A DNA stretch of 41,873 nt from an uncultured Gammaproteobacteria bacterium. Lineage in GTDB: Bacteria > Pseudomonadota > Gammaproteobacteria > Chromatiales > Chromatiaceae. The stretch spans positions 1-41,873 of the forward strand of contig CALAZS010000121.1 in assembly GCA_937926265.1 (NCBI GenBank), written 5' to 3'. This document shows, piece by piece, positions 15,252 through 23,071 of this stretch. The notes under the pieces are model-generated. The model was not told the DNA's origin, made no database searches, and saw only the letters and a list, made by a program, of their open reading frames with translations. Position numbers and translations under genes: made by a program. Position 1 is the stretch's first letter; every line of letters begins with the position of its first letter.

Positions 15252-16076
15252 TTAGGCTGCCTGCTGGGTGTCTTCATCCTCAGGCTCGCCTTCTTTAACT
15301 TCTATTGGAGTTGACTTATCAACATTCTCAGATGAGCTTCCAACCAGTGATTCAAACTGACTCATTAATGCTTCACGGCTTCGACTGAACTCGGCAGATG
15401 CGCGATTTCTTGGATAGGGTAAATCAACCTGCATTTCACCAACGATGCGCCCCGGATTGGCAGACATTATTAATACACGATCTGCCATGGCGACTGCTTC
15501 ATCAATATCGTGTGTAACGATGACCATAGTGAGATCTTCACGGCTGACAATTTCGGCAACTTCATCCTGTAAAGATGATCTAGTGAAGGCATCCAGAGCT
15601 GAGAAAGGTTCGTCCAGTAAGAGTAAATCCGGGGAAGTTGCCAGAGAACGTGCTAATGCCACACGTTGTTGCTGGCCTCCGGAAAGACTTTGAACATTTG
15701 CATCAGCCTTTTCAGTTAGACCAACCAGTGATAACAGGTAATCTATTTTCTCGGCATCTTTTTTACCTGAAAACACCAGACCTAATTCAGCGTTCTCGCG
15801 CACACTCATCCAGGGATAAAGTGATGCCTTTTGAAACATCATGTTCCACTTGGCACTTGGCTTGGTAATCTGGTGCCCATGTATACGTACACAACCTTCA
15901 CTGGGCATCAATAAGCCAGCCAGCATATGTAGCAAGGTAGACTTACCACAACCGCTTCGACCTATCAGGGCGATTTTTTCGCCAGGTTCAATTTTCAATT
16001 CAATATCTTTGAGAGTTGGTGCTGTGGCACCTTTAAAGGTATGGGTAATGAAATCAATACTGATGTTTGTACTCAT
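15252..16076 (-). CDS. Nitrate/cyanate-type ABC transporter ATPase
   Basis: 274 residues with all ATPase motifs: Walker A GRSGCGKST (39-47), Q-loop Q82, signature LSGGQQQ (131-137), Walker B LLLLDEP (151-157) and the switch histidine in VTHDID. It fits the NrtD/SsuB/TauB group. The acidic C-terminal tail (about 250-274) is extra and without a known role. First gene of a leftward operon (ATPase, binding protein, permease) starting from a sigma-54 promoter at 16135-16150. Divergent from cyanase, with which it shares the activator sites. Confidence 0.88.
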   Translation of the reverse strand: MSTNISIDFITHTFKGATAPTLKDIELKIEPGEKIALIGRSGCGKSTLLHMLAGLLMPSEGCVRIHGHQITKPSAKWNMMFQKASLYPWMSVRENAELGLVFSGKKDAEKIDYLLSLVGLTEKADANVQSLSGGQQQRVALARSLATSPDLLLLDEPFSALDAFTRSSLQDEVAEIVSREDLTMVIVTHDIDEAVAMADRVLIMSANPGRIVGEMQVDLPYPRNRASAEFSRSREALMSQFESLVGSSSENVDKSTPIEVKEGEPEDEDTQQAA

Positions 16077-16134
16077 GACTTGGTAAACCCCTTCGCTGCA
16101 TTGTCATGCTTAGAAAATATATTGATTACTGTTC

Positions 16135-16150
16135 TGCAGATATCGTGCCA
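16135..16150 (-). promoter_or_regulatory. Sigma-54 promoter of the cyanate-transporter operon
   Basis: Leftward TGGCAC-GATAT-CTGCA keeps the invariant GG and GC at correct spacing and differs from consensus only at the first base of the -12 element. It lies about 60 nt before the ATPase gene and about 70 bp from the activator sites at 16218-16270. Confidence 0.8.
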
Positions 16151-16217
16151 TGAAAAAAAGTCCGCATTTAAAAGGGTTAAAAGCGATTTACTCACCAACC
16201 GAAAGTTCAAATATGAC

Positions 16218-16270
16218 GACATTGTCGACTTTGTCAGACAATAAGACTTTTTTGACCTGACAATTTGTCA
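16218..16270. promoter_or_regulatory. Shared enhancer between cyanase and transporter promoters
   Basis: Contains the direct-repeat unit TTGTCGACTTTGTCA (16222-16236), flanked by inverted GACA/TGTC halves, and a near-palindrome TGACAATTTGTCA (16258-16270). It lies between two divergent -24/-12 promoters (16135-16150 and 16325-16340), an arrangement suited to one activator driving both directions. Confidence 0.65.
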
Positions 16271-16324
16271 TTACGTTTCGAGAGTTTTCCTGTTATGTAG
16301 CGTTTTAAACGCATTTCTGGAAGG

Positions 16325-16340
16325 TGGCACCGCATTTGCA
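16325..16340 (+). promoter_or_regulatory. Sigma-54 promoter of cynS
   Basis: TGGCAC-CGCAT-TTGCA is a perfect -24/-12 element, ending 47 nt before the cyanase ATG and about 55-100 bp from the activator sites. Confidence 0.9.
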
Positions 16341-16387
16341 AAGAAGCTATACCAAAAGTTTTTAACCCTAATAATGAGGATATTTAA

Positions 16388-16828
16388 ATGAATAAAACTG
16401 AAATGCGCGAAGCCATCCTGGAAGCTAAAAAAGCCAAAGGTATGACTTGGGAAGCCATTGCGGAAGCTGCTGGGTTAGCGCCTGAATACGTTGTATCAGC
16501 CTGCCTTGGTATGAACCATCTTGAAAAAGAAAATGCAGATCCTTTGGTAAATGCATTAGATCTTGGTGACACTGTTTCAGTTGCACTTCAAGAATTTCCA
16601 AACAAGAAATGGGACCAGGTTGTGCCGACTGACCCAGTCATTTATCGTCTTTATGAGATTGTTGGCGTTTACGGTGAAACGATAAAAGAGGTCATTCATG
16701 AAAAGTTTGGTGACGGTATCATGTCTGCCATCGATTATTCTATGAAAATTGATAAAGAGGAAAATCCTGCTGGAGATAGAGTTGTAATTACTCTAAATGG
16801 TAAATTCTTGAAATATAAATCCTGGTAA
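16388..16828 (+). CDS. cynS: Cyanate hydratase (cyanase)
   Basis: 146 residues, close to the 156 of the E. coli enzyme. It converts cyanate and bicarbonate to ammonia and two CO2 (via carbamate) in the cytoplasm. The catalytic triad is intact: R87 and E90 in YRLYEIVGVYGE, and S113 in IMSAIDY, matching R96, E99 and S122 of E. coli with a constant offset. The N-terminal half is the usual helical DNA-binding-like domain. GAGG lies 8 nt before the ATG. Divergent from a nitrate/cyanate-type ABC transporter and driven by a sigma-54 promoter. No cynT-type carbonic anhydrase or CynR-type LysR regulator is next to it. Confidence 0.97.
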   Translation: MNKTEMREAILEAKKAKGMTWEAIAEAAGLAPEYVVSACLGMNHLEKENADPLVNALDLGDTVSVALQEFPNKKWDQVVPTDPVIYRLYEIVGVYGETIKEVIHEKFGDGIMSAIDYSMKIDKEENPAGDRVVITLNGKFLKYKSW

Positions 16829-16840
16829 GAATTTCAAACA

Positions 16841-16865
16841 AAAAGCAGGGATTTCCCTGCTTTTT
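16841..16865. terminator. Bidirectional terminator between cynS and cytochrome c
   Basis: AAAAGCAGGG, a 4-nt loop and CCCTGC followed by TTTTT, symmetric enough to act for both cynS and the convergent cytochrome gene. Confidence 0.88.
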
Positions 16866-16875
16866 ATTGATAAAT

Positions 16876-17172
16876 CTAATCTCTACATGATTGCTGGCTA
16901 TAATAAGTAGCTAAATTATGAATATCCTGCTCTGATAAATTAGTAACCATCGCCTGCATGGTGTCATTTTTCCTCAAACCATTTTGATAGGCCTTAAGTG
17001 CTGAAACGAGGTAATCAAATTTCTGGCCTGACAAATTAGGATAGTTACTCAGTAAACTGATACCGGTTTCCCCATGACATTCAGCACAAATAAAAGATTT
17101 CTTTTTACCAGCCTCATAATCGTTTGCAAAAACGGATGCACTGAAAGATATGATGGTAAAGAATTTTTTCAT
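16876..17172 (-). CDS. Small periplasmic class I cytochrome c
   Basis: 98 residues from the ATG at 17172; an upstream in-frame TTG at 17187 would add five residues. A signal peptide of about 16 residues (MKKFFTIISFSASVFA) is followed by a single c553/c4-type heme domain with CAECH and a likely axial methionine in DTMQAM. It would carry electrons in the periplasm, for example from a dehydrogenase to a terminal oxidase. The gene lies 48 nt downstream of an ABM-domain gene, on the same strand. Its own partner enzyme is not evident. Confidence 0.85.
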   Translation of the reverse strand: MKKFFTIISFSASVFANDYEAGKKKSFICAECHGETGISLLSNYPNLSGQKFDYLVSALKAYQNGLRKNDTMQAMVTNLSEQDIHNLATYYSQQSCRD

Positions 17173-17235
17173 AGAAGTAATTAGCAAATACCAACTTGCC
17201 AGCTATTAACTAATTTTGATGATCGCTCCAAAGTT

Positions 17236-17580
17236 TTAAGAATGTGCCTTTTTTGAATCCAAAGGCACTTCCTGCCTTTGTTCAAGAGAATAATCCCTGA
17301 CGATATTGCCAACACGAATTCGGTAGTCTTCAAACAGTGCCTTTCGCCCCTTTGATTGAGCCGTTCGATGTGCTTCCAAATTTCGCCATTGTGCTATCGC
17401 CTCCTCTGACTCCCAGAATGACAGTGAAAGGATTTTGTCTGGATTTACAAGACTTTGGAAGCGTTCAATTGAGATAAAGCCCTCTATACTGGATAGGTGC
17501 TGTCTTAATTCTCCAGCAATCTCTAGATATTCTTGTTTACCATCAACTGTAGGTAAAACCTCGAAAATTACAGCGATCAT
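17236..17580 (-). CDS. ABM-domain (antibiotic-biosynthesis-monooxygenase-like) protein
   Basis: 114 residues from the ATG at 17580. The start is chosen because the sequence from MIAVIFEV onward fits the dimeric ABM ferredoxin-like barrel, while the upstream extension to 17685 is basic and unrelated. Motifs include the SFWESEEAIAQWRNLEAH segment typical of the family. Members are small cofactor-free monooxygenases or heme-degrading enzymes, but many have no known activity. Lies upstream of the small cytochrome c. Confidence 0.75.
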   Translation of the reverse strand: MIAVIFEVLPTVDGKQEYLEIAGELRQHLSSIEGFISIERFQSLVNPDKILSLSFWESEEAIAQWRNLEAHRTAQSKGRKALFEDYRIRVGNIVRDYSLEQRQEVPLDSKKAHS

Positions 17581-17708
17581 ATTAATTACTCTATTTTTCT
17601 GGTTATTTACGAAAATGTGTTCTATTTCACATCTATAATTATTAGTAGGTATCAGACAATTATTTCGGGCTTTCTCATAATACACACTGAAGTATTAAGG
17701 AGGTCGTT

Positions 17709-17837
17709 ATGAAAAAGCAGTCTACATCAAAAAAAGCCGTGCCTGTGGTCCGGTTAAACCATGCAGCAAAAACTATTGAATGGTTTTTACACGGACAAAA
17801 ATACAGAACTTTTGGCTCTGAACAATACCGTGTGTAA
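17709..17837 (+). CDS. 42-residue basic ORF with perfect Shine-Dalgarno
   Basis: AAGGAGGT at 17697-17704 precedes the ATG by 4 nt. The product starts MKKQSTSKKAVPVVRLNHAA and continues with an aromatic/basic stretch around EWFLHGQKYRTFG; no signal or membrane segment. The motif suggests a compact folded or nucleic-acid-binding peptide. I do not recognise it. It is divergent from the ABM-domain gene and convergent with the large carboxykinase-like gene. Confidence 0.55.
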   Translation: MKKQSTSKKAVPVVRLNHAAKTIEWFLHGQKYRTFGSEQYRV

Positions 17838-17951
17838 AGATATATCCTGATAATTCAAATGAGAACTGATGAAAATAGAAGTCACGTTAATTTGAAGTAT
17901 TTATCCAGCTTATTTCTATTTTGCCAGCTTATCGATATTTTAAGGCGTTAC

Positions 17952-20900
17952 CTAGTCAAGGTGTATCCAATCTGCCCCTTGAGTACCCTGTAAGCGCACG
18001 AGATAATCTTTGCTAGAAACTACATCAATCATGCGTTCTGCTTCGACTAATTGCTCATTTAGAGAATTCCTGATGAGAACCTCATCATCCAATGTCTCAT
18101 TAATTTTTTCCTGAATATAAGATTTATTCAGATACCATAGATCTGTATCTCTTTGCTGTTTAATAGACAATCTTTTTTGGTACCAATCACTTTTTAAGAG
18201 CGATTCACGGGTAAATTGTTGCCTTATTTCCAGGTCATTGATATTTCTGCCTTGATAGGAACCCTCCACCATAATATACAAAAGAGCTTTTAATGGCGGA
18301 CAGGCATCATCAATGCTTCCATCATCTATGTAGCCTTGAGCAACGCGCTGCTGTGCTTCAACAATATTATTAATTCCATCTATATATGCTTCCATGTCTT
18401 GTAATTCAGGCTTTAGCATTAATTCATCAAAAACTATCATTGGGTTATCAAAAATTTTGCCAAAATAATCCCTGACAAATTTATCCGTGATTCTGTAGCC
18501 TAAACGGCTGGCCGCCACCGGCTTATTGTCATAATTGAAATCTTCTAATTTTTCCAGGTAACCGTTTTTGATAAGGAAATCGGCTTTGCGTTCACTTTCA
18601 GGAATCCGGCTCCAGATTTCCGGGATTAACATACTAATGTCATGATCAATACGCCGACGGTGTCCAATATAGCCGGCTGCGGAAGAAAAACCTTCATGGC
18701 CACATAAAATGAAGCTTACTAATGCTGTATTGAGATCGGCAGTACTTGATAATGAATTAAATGGACCTTTTGTTAATGCACCTTCCGATCCTGCACCTGT
18801 TGTAGAAGGAGATTTTCCAGTCAGGCTGCAAATCAAATCCATAAACAGCTCTGGTAGTTCCTGGTAATGAATCGGGTTATAAACTGCAAGTGGACGAATG
18901 GACTTTATCTTGTCCTGAGGATTGTTGCGCCGCCCCTGTAAAATAGCATCAACAGGAAAATAAATGGCATCAGATGTATTTAAGCCACGAGAAAGACGTG
19001 TACAAATCTCTGCAAGGTGTTTATCAATCGGTTTAGCAATATCAGGGCGTTGTTGCAGATAACGCATATTGAGCGTTGGTTTTCCATCAACAATTCTTGG
19101 TGAATCAGAAGATACAAAGTATCCGGCCTCATTTGTGTTTGCCACGTCCGAAATCAAGTCCTGCATGGGTTGAGTAAATTTTTCAAAACGAATTACGTCA
19201 TTTACCATGGAACTGGCTAATTTATTTTCCAGCGGTTCAAAATTAGAAATAAAAATATTTTCAGTGGAAAAGTCCGCCTCAGTTTGCTTATCGATTCCAC
19301 GATGCACAGCATCATCAGGTCTTTGGAAAAGAAAACTCTCGCAATTGGTTGCAAGTTTTATATATTCAACATTGTCATATTCAGCATTAAGACCCTTTAC
19401 ATAATGACGGGGGACAACAGTTGACACCGTGATATCGTCCTCCATTTGGACTTTTGCAGCTGCAACAAAATCCTGTCGAAGCTTGAAAATTCGCCATGTA
19501 CCATCTGAACGGGTACCGACACGAAGATAGCTGGCTTCCAGCGTGCGGCCATGGTATTTCAGCTCGTGGCCAGGCAATCCGTTTACTTCATCGACTGAAA
19601 AATGAGAACGCCAATCACTACCCCACTCTGGCTTGTAAAACCGTTTGATCATATAAACGATTGCCAGGATATGATTCGGAATAGCATTTAACCATTGATT
19701 AAATTCATCGTTGTATTCACTTTTTGAGGGAGTCAGCAACTTGATTACAGAGCCCAAAGAGCGGGAAGGATCTAACAAATTTCGTTCATCTTTCTCACCT
19801 GAATCAATAAATCGCTTTGAATAATCGAATTCAAAAATGGCCTCAACCTGATCTAAATCTTTGTAAAAGTCCTGCACGTACAAAGGCCCGGATAACATCA
19901 GGTCCTGAATTGACTTGGAAATTTCAGATTTCCCTCCACCGGATACAGTGCTTGGTTTATGACAGAAAGTTACCTTAGGGCTTGTGCCAATCAAACGCCA
20001 GCTGGGAGCATGAGGATGTCGCTTTAACTGTACAGAGAAACCACTCGGATAAACATATATTTGATTTGCATTTAAAGGAATTTGATTTTTTCCTGAACTT
20101 GACGACCAACTGATTTGCATCGACTGCATATTTATCTGACTTTGTTCAGGAATATATAAAACATTATTAAACTTTTTATCTATAGCATAACCACCGGGCT
20201 GAACATCAATAGAACCTTCAAGCTGGTGACAGAGATTATGGAAATTATTACCTTCATTTATATAAACTTTATCTGGTATGTATATTTCCGATAAATTAAA
20301 ACGCGGAAATGTCAAAGCACCTCCGGCATGCTCTTCTTCACAACCACCGAACAGGTTTGCTGAATAACTGATTTGAGATTTGACTTCTTTTTTACTGTAT
20401 CCAAAATAACTGTCCGCGATAATTGTGACAACGACACCCTGAATATCCCTACAAACTATCTTGAAGGCATCTCCATTGTTGTATAACTCCCCCTCATTTT
20501 CCCAACACATACCATCACGTTTTTGACGTTCAGTAGCGTCATTTATGTGAGGTAAACCCAAACTCTTTTTAGTCATTTTAGTTAAATGTGGTGCCAAAAT
20601 GATGCAACCACTGTGGCCTGTCCAATGCTCAATATCCAGAGCTGAATCATTCTCTGGTAAAAAAGGATCTCCACCATTGCCAAAAATAGTTTCGACAAAA
20701 TCCAGGTTAGCCACGAGACCACCTGGTGCAAACATTCTGACTTCTAAGGATTTTTTTGGCAGTACACCAGCCACTTCTGGACGCACGGTTGGTCGCATTA
20801 ACAGGGAAACCCACATGTGAACCGGGTTTTCCGTTGTTTCGGTAATCGGGATTAACATTGACTCTTTTGGCGGGTTTAGAGCTTCAAGAAGCAATTTATG

Positions 20901-21404
20901 GTATGCATTTACTGGAACAGCGCGTTTATCATTAGGAATAGGCAAACCGCCTTCTACAATATGAAATACGCCTTTGGTTGTTCTTCTGTCGTTTTTAGGA
21001 TTATGCAGCACTCCTTGTCTCACTCTGTAGGATGAGAGTAATGATGAATTAAACGAGTCCTTTTCATGTGGCAATGACATCTCTCGGGCCAAGCCAGCTT
21101 GATTTAAAATAAATGTATCTCCAGGAAGCTTAATTGAGGAATCAATAGCATTTTTCTTCAGATAATTATTTAAAAAATTTTGTATCCTTTGGTCTGCCGG
21201 GCAGCGATATTGTGATAGCAAACGTCGATGCTGACTGTAGTTACGAAGCAGGCTATCTGCAACTGACAAAGTACTTCGATCAGTATCAAATTGACTGTTA
21301 TAACCATGAGCTGCGAGCTGGAGAGAAATGTGCTGTCGCAGAACCTTATGCTTATCAATGCCTCTGCGGTCTGGTTTTAAAAAATATTCATGGCTGTCAG
21401 GCAT
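17952..21404 (-). CDS. Probable PPi-dependent phosphoenolpyruvate carboxykinase
   Basis: A 1,150-residue soluble protein with no signal peptide. Its length and segments such as HNPKNDRRTTKGVFHIVEGG, SGGGKSEISKSI and FYKPEWGSDWRSHFSVD remind me of the pyrophosphate-type PEP carboxykinase family (about 1,100-1,150 residues), distant from the ATP and GTP enzymes and lacking their standard kinase P-loop. That enzyme interconverts oxaloacetate and PEP with pyrophosphate/phosphate. The identification rests on memory, not on a search. Context supports it: the divergent unit encodes citrate synthase, 2-oxoglutarate dehydrogenase E1 and ADP-glucose pyrophosphorylase (which releases PPi). Otherwise it is a large protein of unknown function. 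Confidence 0.6.
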   Translation of the reverse strand: MPDSHEYFLKPDRRGIDKHKVLRQHISLQLAAHGYNSQFDTDRSTLSVADSLLRNYSQHRRLLSQYRCPADQRIQNFLNNYLKKNAIDSSIKLPGDTFILNQAGLAREMSLPHEKDSFNSSLLSSYRVRQGVLHNPKNDRRTTKGVFHIVEGGLPIPNDKRAVPVNAYHKLLLEALNPPKESMLIPITETTENPVHMWVSLLMRPTVRPEVAGVLPKKSLEVRMFAPGGLVANLDFVETIFGNGGDPFLPENDSALDIEHWTGHSGCIILAPHLTKMTKKSLGLPHINDATERQKRDGMCWENEGELYNNGDAFKIVCRDIQGVVVTIIADSYFGYSKKEVKSQISYSANLFGGCEEEHAGGALTFPRFNLSEIYIPDKVYINEGNNFHNLCHQLEGSIDVQPGGYAIDKKFNNVLYIPEQSQINMQSMQISWSSSSGKNQIPLNANQIYVYPSGFSVQLKRHPHAPSWRLIGTSPKVTFCHKPSTVSGGGKSEISKSIQDLMLSGPLYVQDFYKDLDQVEAIFEFDYSKRFIDSGEKDERNLLDPSRSLGSVIKLLTPSKSEYNDEFNQWLNAIPNHILAIVYMIKRFYKPEWGSDWRSHFSVDEVNGLPGHELKYHGRTLEASYLRVGTRSDGTWRIFKLRQDFVAAAKVQMEDDITVSTVVPRHYVKGLNAEYDNVEYIKLATNCESFLFQRPDDAVHRGIDKQTEADFSTENIFISNFEPLENKLASSMVNDVIRFEKFTQPMQDLISDVANTNEAGYFVSSDSPRIVDGKPTLNMRYLQQRPDIAKPIDKHLAEICTRLSRGLNTSDAIYFPVDAILQGRRNNPQDKIKSIRPLAVYNPIHYQELPELFMDLICSLTGKSPSTTGAGSEGALTKGPFNSLSSTADLNTALVSFILCGHEGFSSAAGYIGHRRRIDHDISMLIPEIWSRIPESERKADFLIKNGYLEKLEDFNYDNKPVAASRLGYRITDKFVRDYFGKIFDNPMIVFDELMLKPELQDMEAYIDGINNIVEAQQRVAQGYIDDGSIDDACPPLKALLYIMVEGSYQGRNINDLEIRQQFTRESLLKSDWYQKRLSIKQQRDTDLWYLNKSYIQEKINETLDDEVLIRNSLNEQLVEAERMIDVVSSKDYLVRLQGTQGADWIHLD

Positions 21405-21722
21405 ATACTAGGTTCCAGTATTTGATAATCGGGCGAATATGCATCTTATTAGTGCTTAATCAATCTGAATTGCACCAACTTGAAACAAATCAAAGGACTC
21501 TAAGCGTTTTATTTGAGTATCAAGGTAATAGCCAAATTTCATGCCAGTTCTCCGCTACTTTAATAGTATTGGCCTGCTTACGTTTAACGCAGATGAGCAT
21601 ATTCTGACAAAAGCCAACCCCTCAACGAATAATGACCAGGAAACAATTGTGTTGTTTAAATTCTGAAATTAACTCTTTGAGAAGTTTTTTATGTCAATTA
21701 TCGAGATTTCAAAGAAAAAGGT
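21405..21722. other. Divergent promoter region of carboxykinase and gltA units
   Basis: About 320 bases without a supported gene. It must contain promoters for both directions. A possible 11-codon leader ORF (MSIIEISKKKV, 21691-21726) precedes gltA and its stop overlaps an upstream ATG at 21723 as ATGA. Confidence 0.4.
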
Positions 21723-21782
21723 ATGAATTTTGCGGAGGTTATTTATAGGAATAAAACGAACATATTATCTACAGGTATCCAA

Positions 21783-23069
21783 ATGGATAAAAAAGCCATT
21801 CTATCTTTTGGAGAAAAAAACTACGAACTGGGTGTTATAGAAGGTACCGAAAATGAACTTGGACTGGATATAAGTCAACTTCGCAGTCAAAGCGGTCTCA
21901 TTTCTTTAGATCCGGGTTATGTCAATACCGGCAGTTGCAAAAGCGCCATTACTTACATTGATGGTGAAAAAGGCATTTTGAGATATAGAGGAATACCTAT
22001 TGAACAATTTGTCGATTCACCTAACTTCATTGAAGTTGCCTGGCTACTTATATTTGGCAACTTACCCAACAGGCAAGAGTACGATGATTTTGTTGTAGAT
22101 CTTCGTAAACATGCCAATCTTGATGAGGGCATGAAGCATCACTTCGAGGGTTTTCCCCGTAATGCGCCACCCATGGCAATCTTGTCGGCAATGATCAATG
22201 CCCTTTCCTGTTTCTACCCGGAACTCATGGAAATTGATGATACCGATAGTTTTCGCAACGCAGCAGCCCGTTTGATCAGTAAAGTACGCACAATTGCTGC
22301 TTATGCCTTTCGACATTCTCATGGGCGGTCCTTTATTTATCCCGACCCTAACCTGTTATACGTTCCCAATTTTCTTCACATGATGTTTTCAGATCCCTAC
22401 AAGCAATATATATGCTCTGATACTGAAAAAACGGCTTTGACACTCCTTTTGATTTTACATGCTGACCATGAACAGAACTGTTCAACATCGACTGTACGTA
22501 TGGTCGGTTCAAGCCAGGCCAATGTATTTGCTTCATGCTCAGCAGGTGTATCGGCCTTATGGGGACCGCTTCATGGTGGCGCCAATGTAGCTGTCATGAA
22601 CATGTTACAGAAAATACATGATGGCAATATCACTCCGGAAGAGTATGTGAAGTTAGCCAAGGATAAAGACAACGATATTCGGCTAATGGGCTTTGGCCAT
22701 CGTGTATACAAAAATTTTGACCCTCGCGCCCGCATTCTTTCCGAACAGGCTCAAGCCCTTTTAAGCAACATGAATCGCCCAGACCCCTTACTCGATATTG
22801 CAAGAAAACTTGAGGAAATTGCTCTCAATGATAGTTATTTTGTTGAACGCAAACTCTACCCAAACGTAGATTTCTATAGTGGCATCATTCTAAGGGCGAT
22901 CGGCATACCGACAGATATGTTTACTGTCATGTTTTCAATAGGCAGACTACCCGGCTGGATTGCACACTGGTGGGAACAACATCAAACACCCGGCAGCCGC
23001 ATTTCACGACCACGCCAAATTTACACAGGTAGTAACAAAACAGATTATATACCCATGGAGCAACGCTAG
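21783..23069 (+). CDS. gltA: Citrate synthase
   Basis: 428 residues from the ATG at 21783, the length of the E. coli enzyme. It condenses acetyl-CoA with oxaloacetate in the TCA cycle. With this start the catalytic residues are H264 (PLHGGANVA), H306 (GFGHRVYKN) and D363 (VDFYSG), in register with E. coli H264, H305 and D362. This supports M21 of the longer frame, which could otherwise start at 21723. The N-terminal beta domain and the cysteine-containing CS-type region indicate the hexameric gram-negative form. It heads a rightward unit with sucA (2-nt gap), a CZB protein and glgC. Confidence 0.95.
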   Translation: MDKKAILSFGEKNYELGVIEGTENELGLDISQLRSQSGLISLDPGYVNTGSCKSAITYIDGEKGILRYRGIPIEQFVDSPNFIEVAWLLIFGNLPNRQEYDDFVVDLRKHANLDEGMKHHFEGFPRNAPPMAILSAMINALSCFYPELMEIDDTDSFRNAAARLISKVRTIAAYAFRHSHGRSFIYPDPNLLYVPNFLHMMFSDPYKQYICSDTEKTALTLLLILHADHEQNCSTSTVRMVGSSQANVFASCSAGVSALWGPLHGGANVAVMNMLQKIHDGNITPEEYVKLAKDKDNDIRLMGFGHRVYKNFDPRARILSEQAQALLSNMNRPDPLLDIARKLEEIALNDSYFVERKLYPNVDFYSGIILRAIGIPTDMFTVMFSIGRLPGWIAHWWEQHQTPGSRISRPRQIYTGSNKTDYIPMEQR

Positions 23070-23071
23070 TT

